DNA from: CAYVBJ01 sp964415185
Lineage (GTDB): Bacteria; Bacteroidota; Rhodothermia; Balneolales; Balneolaceae
Reading direction: 5' to 3'
Length of the DNA stretch: 52,931 nt
Assembly (NCBI GenBank): GCA_964415185.1
Contig: CAYPZI010000009.1
Coordinates: 1-52,931 of the forward strand
Shown here piece after piece: positions 52,878 through 52,931 of this stretch (its first letter is position 1; the number at the start of each line of letters is the position of its first letter). Made by a program: the position numbers and the translations under genes. The notes under the pieces were generated by a model, which was not told the origin of the DNA, made no database searches, and saw only the letters and a list, made by a program, of their open reading frames with translations.

Positions 52878-52931
52878 ATAAAAAATGTAATTCTAAATGT
52901 GATGTATAGCAATCCGGATCATCAAATCTAA

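Overview
This 53 kb window is a bacterial chromosome segment of moderate G+C that looks like a member of the Bacteroidota/Balneolota/Rhodothermota assemblage, most likely a marine or halophilic Balneolota. That is inferred from the gene families: an S46-type peptidase lipoprotein, DUF4199, BatA-like and DUF4097 proteins, a TIGR01777 epimerase, a ba3-type oxidase with a subunit IIa miniprotein, many signal-II lipoproteins and frequent TTG/GTG starts with weak Shine-Dalgarno sites. No 16S gene or other decisive marker is present. Position 32662-32761 is a run of 100 N, so this is a scaffold and one gene is interrupted by unread sequence.

Layout. 1-8.2 kb (minus strand): the start of an S46-like peptidase lipoprotein, then the elongasome operon mreB-mreC-mreD-mrdA-rodA, preceded by purN-purH. 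8.4-16.2 kb: an MscS channel, a thiolase, a YdjM-type membrane hydrolase, a TPR protein, an HD protein, an S10 carboxypeptidase and a small tail-anchored protein. 16.3-23 kb: a large double-GT2/TPR protein, an exported nucleotide pyrophosphatase followed by an exported pyrophosphatase-like lipoprotein, a polytopic gluzincin protease and proline dehydrogenase. 23.2-29.8 kb: a DUF4097 repeat protein, then a respiratory cluster (ba3 oxidase subunits IIa, II and I, SCO and a cupredoxin lipoprotein), a beta-lactamase-fold serine hydrolase and a nitroreductase. 30-36.2 kb: a tight plus-strand run from accA through a thioesterase, DUF2085, DUF4199, CPBP, DUF2007 and cdsA to a dipeptide epimerase and a TIGR01777 epimerase. 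36.7-44.2 kb: a beta-propeller lipoprotein, a BatA/VWA protein, a PH-like membrane protein, hflX and a CBS protein. 44.3-52.8 kb: a 997-residue TPR protein, aroA, hsp20-dnaK, an orphan response regulator and a small four-helix membrane protein.

Most genes are housekeeping. The unusual content is mainly in non-coding DNA. There is a two-copy, about 113-bp conserved element made of successive hairpins (near 0.3 and 36.3 kb). There is a two-copy MITE-like element with terminal inverted repeats and a covarying inner stem (26.7 and 29.8 kb), one copy of which overlaps the start of the SCO gene. Heptamer arrays hug stop codons. An exact-consensus sigma-54 promoter with upstream repeated motifs lies in front of hsp20. 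At protein level the adjacent exported NPP and pyrophosphatase homologues suggest an extracytoplasmic phosphate-salvage pair, although the pyrophosphatase carries substitutions at two positions expected to be catalytic.
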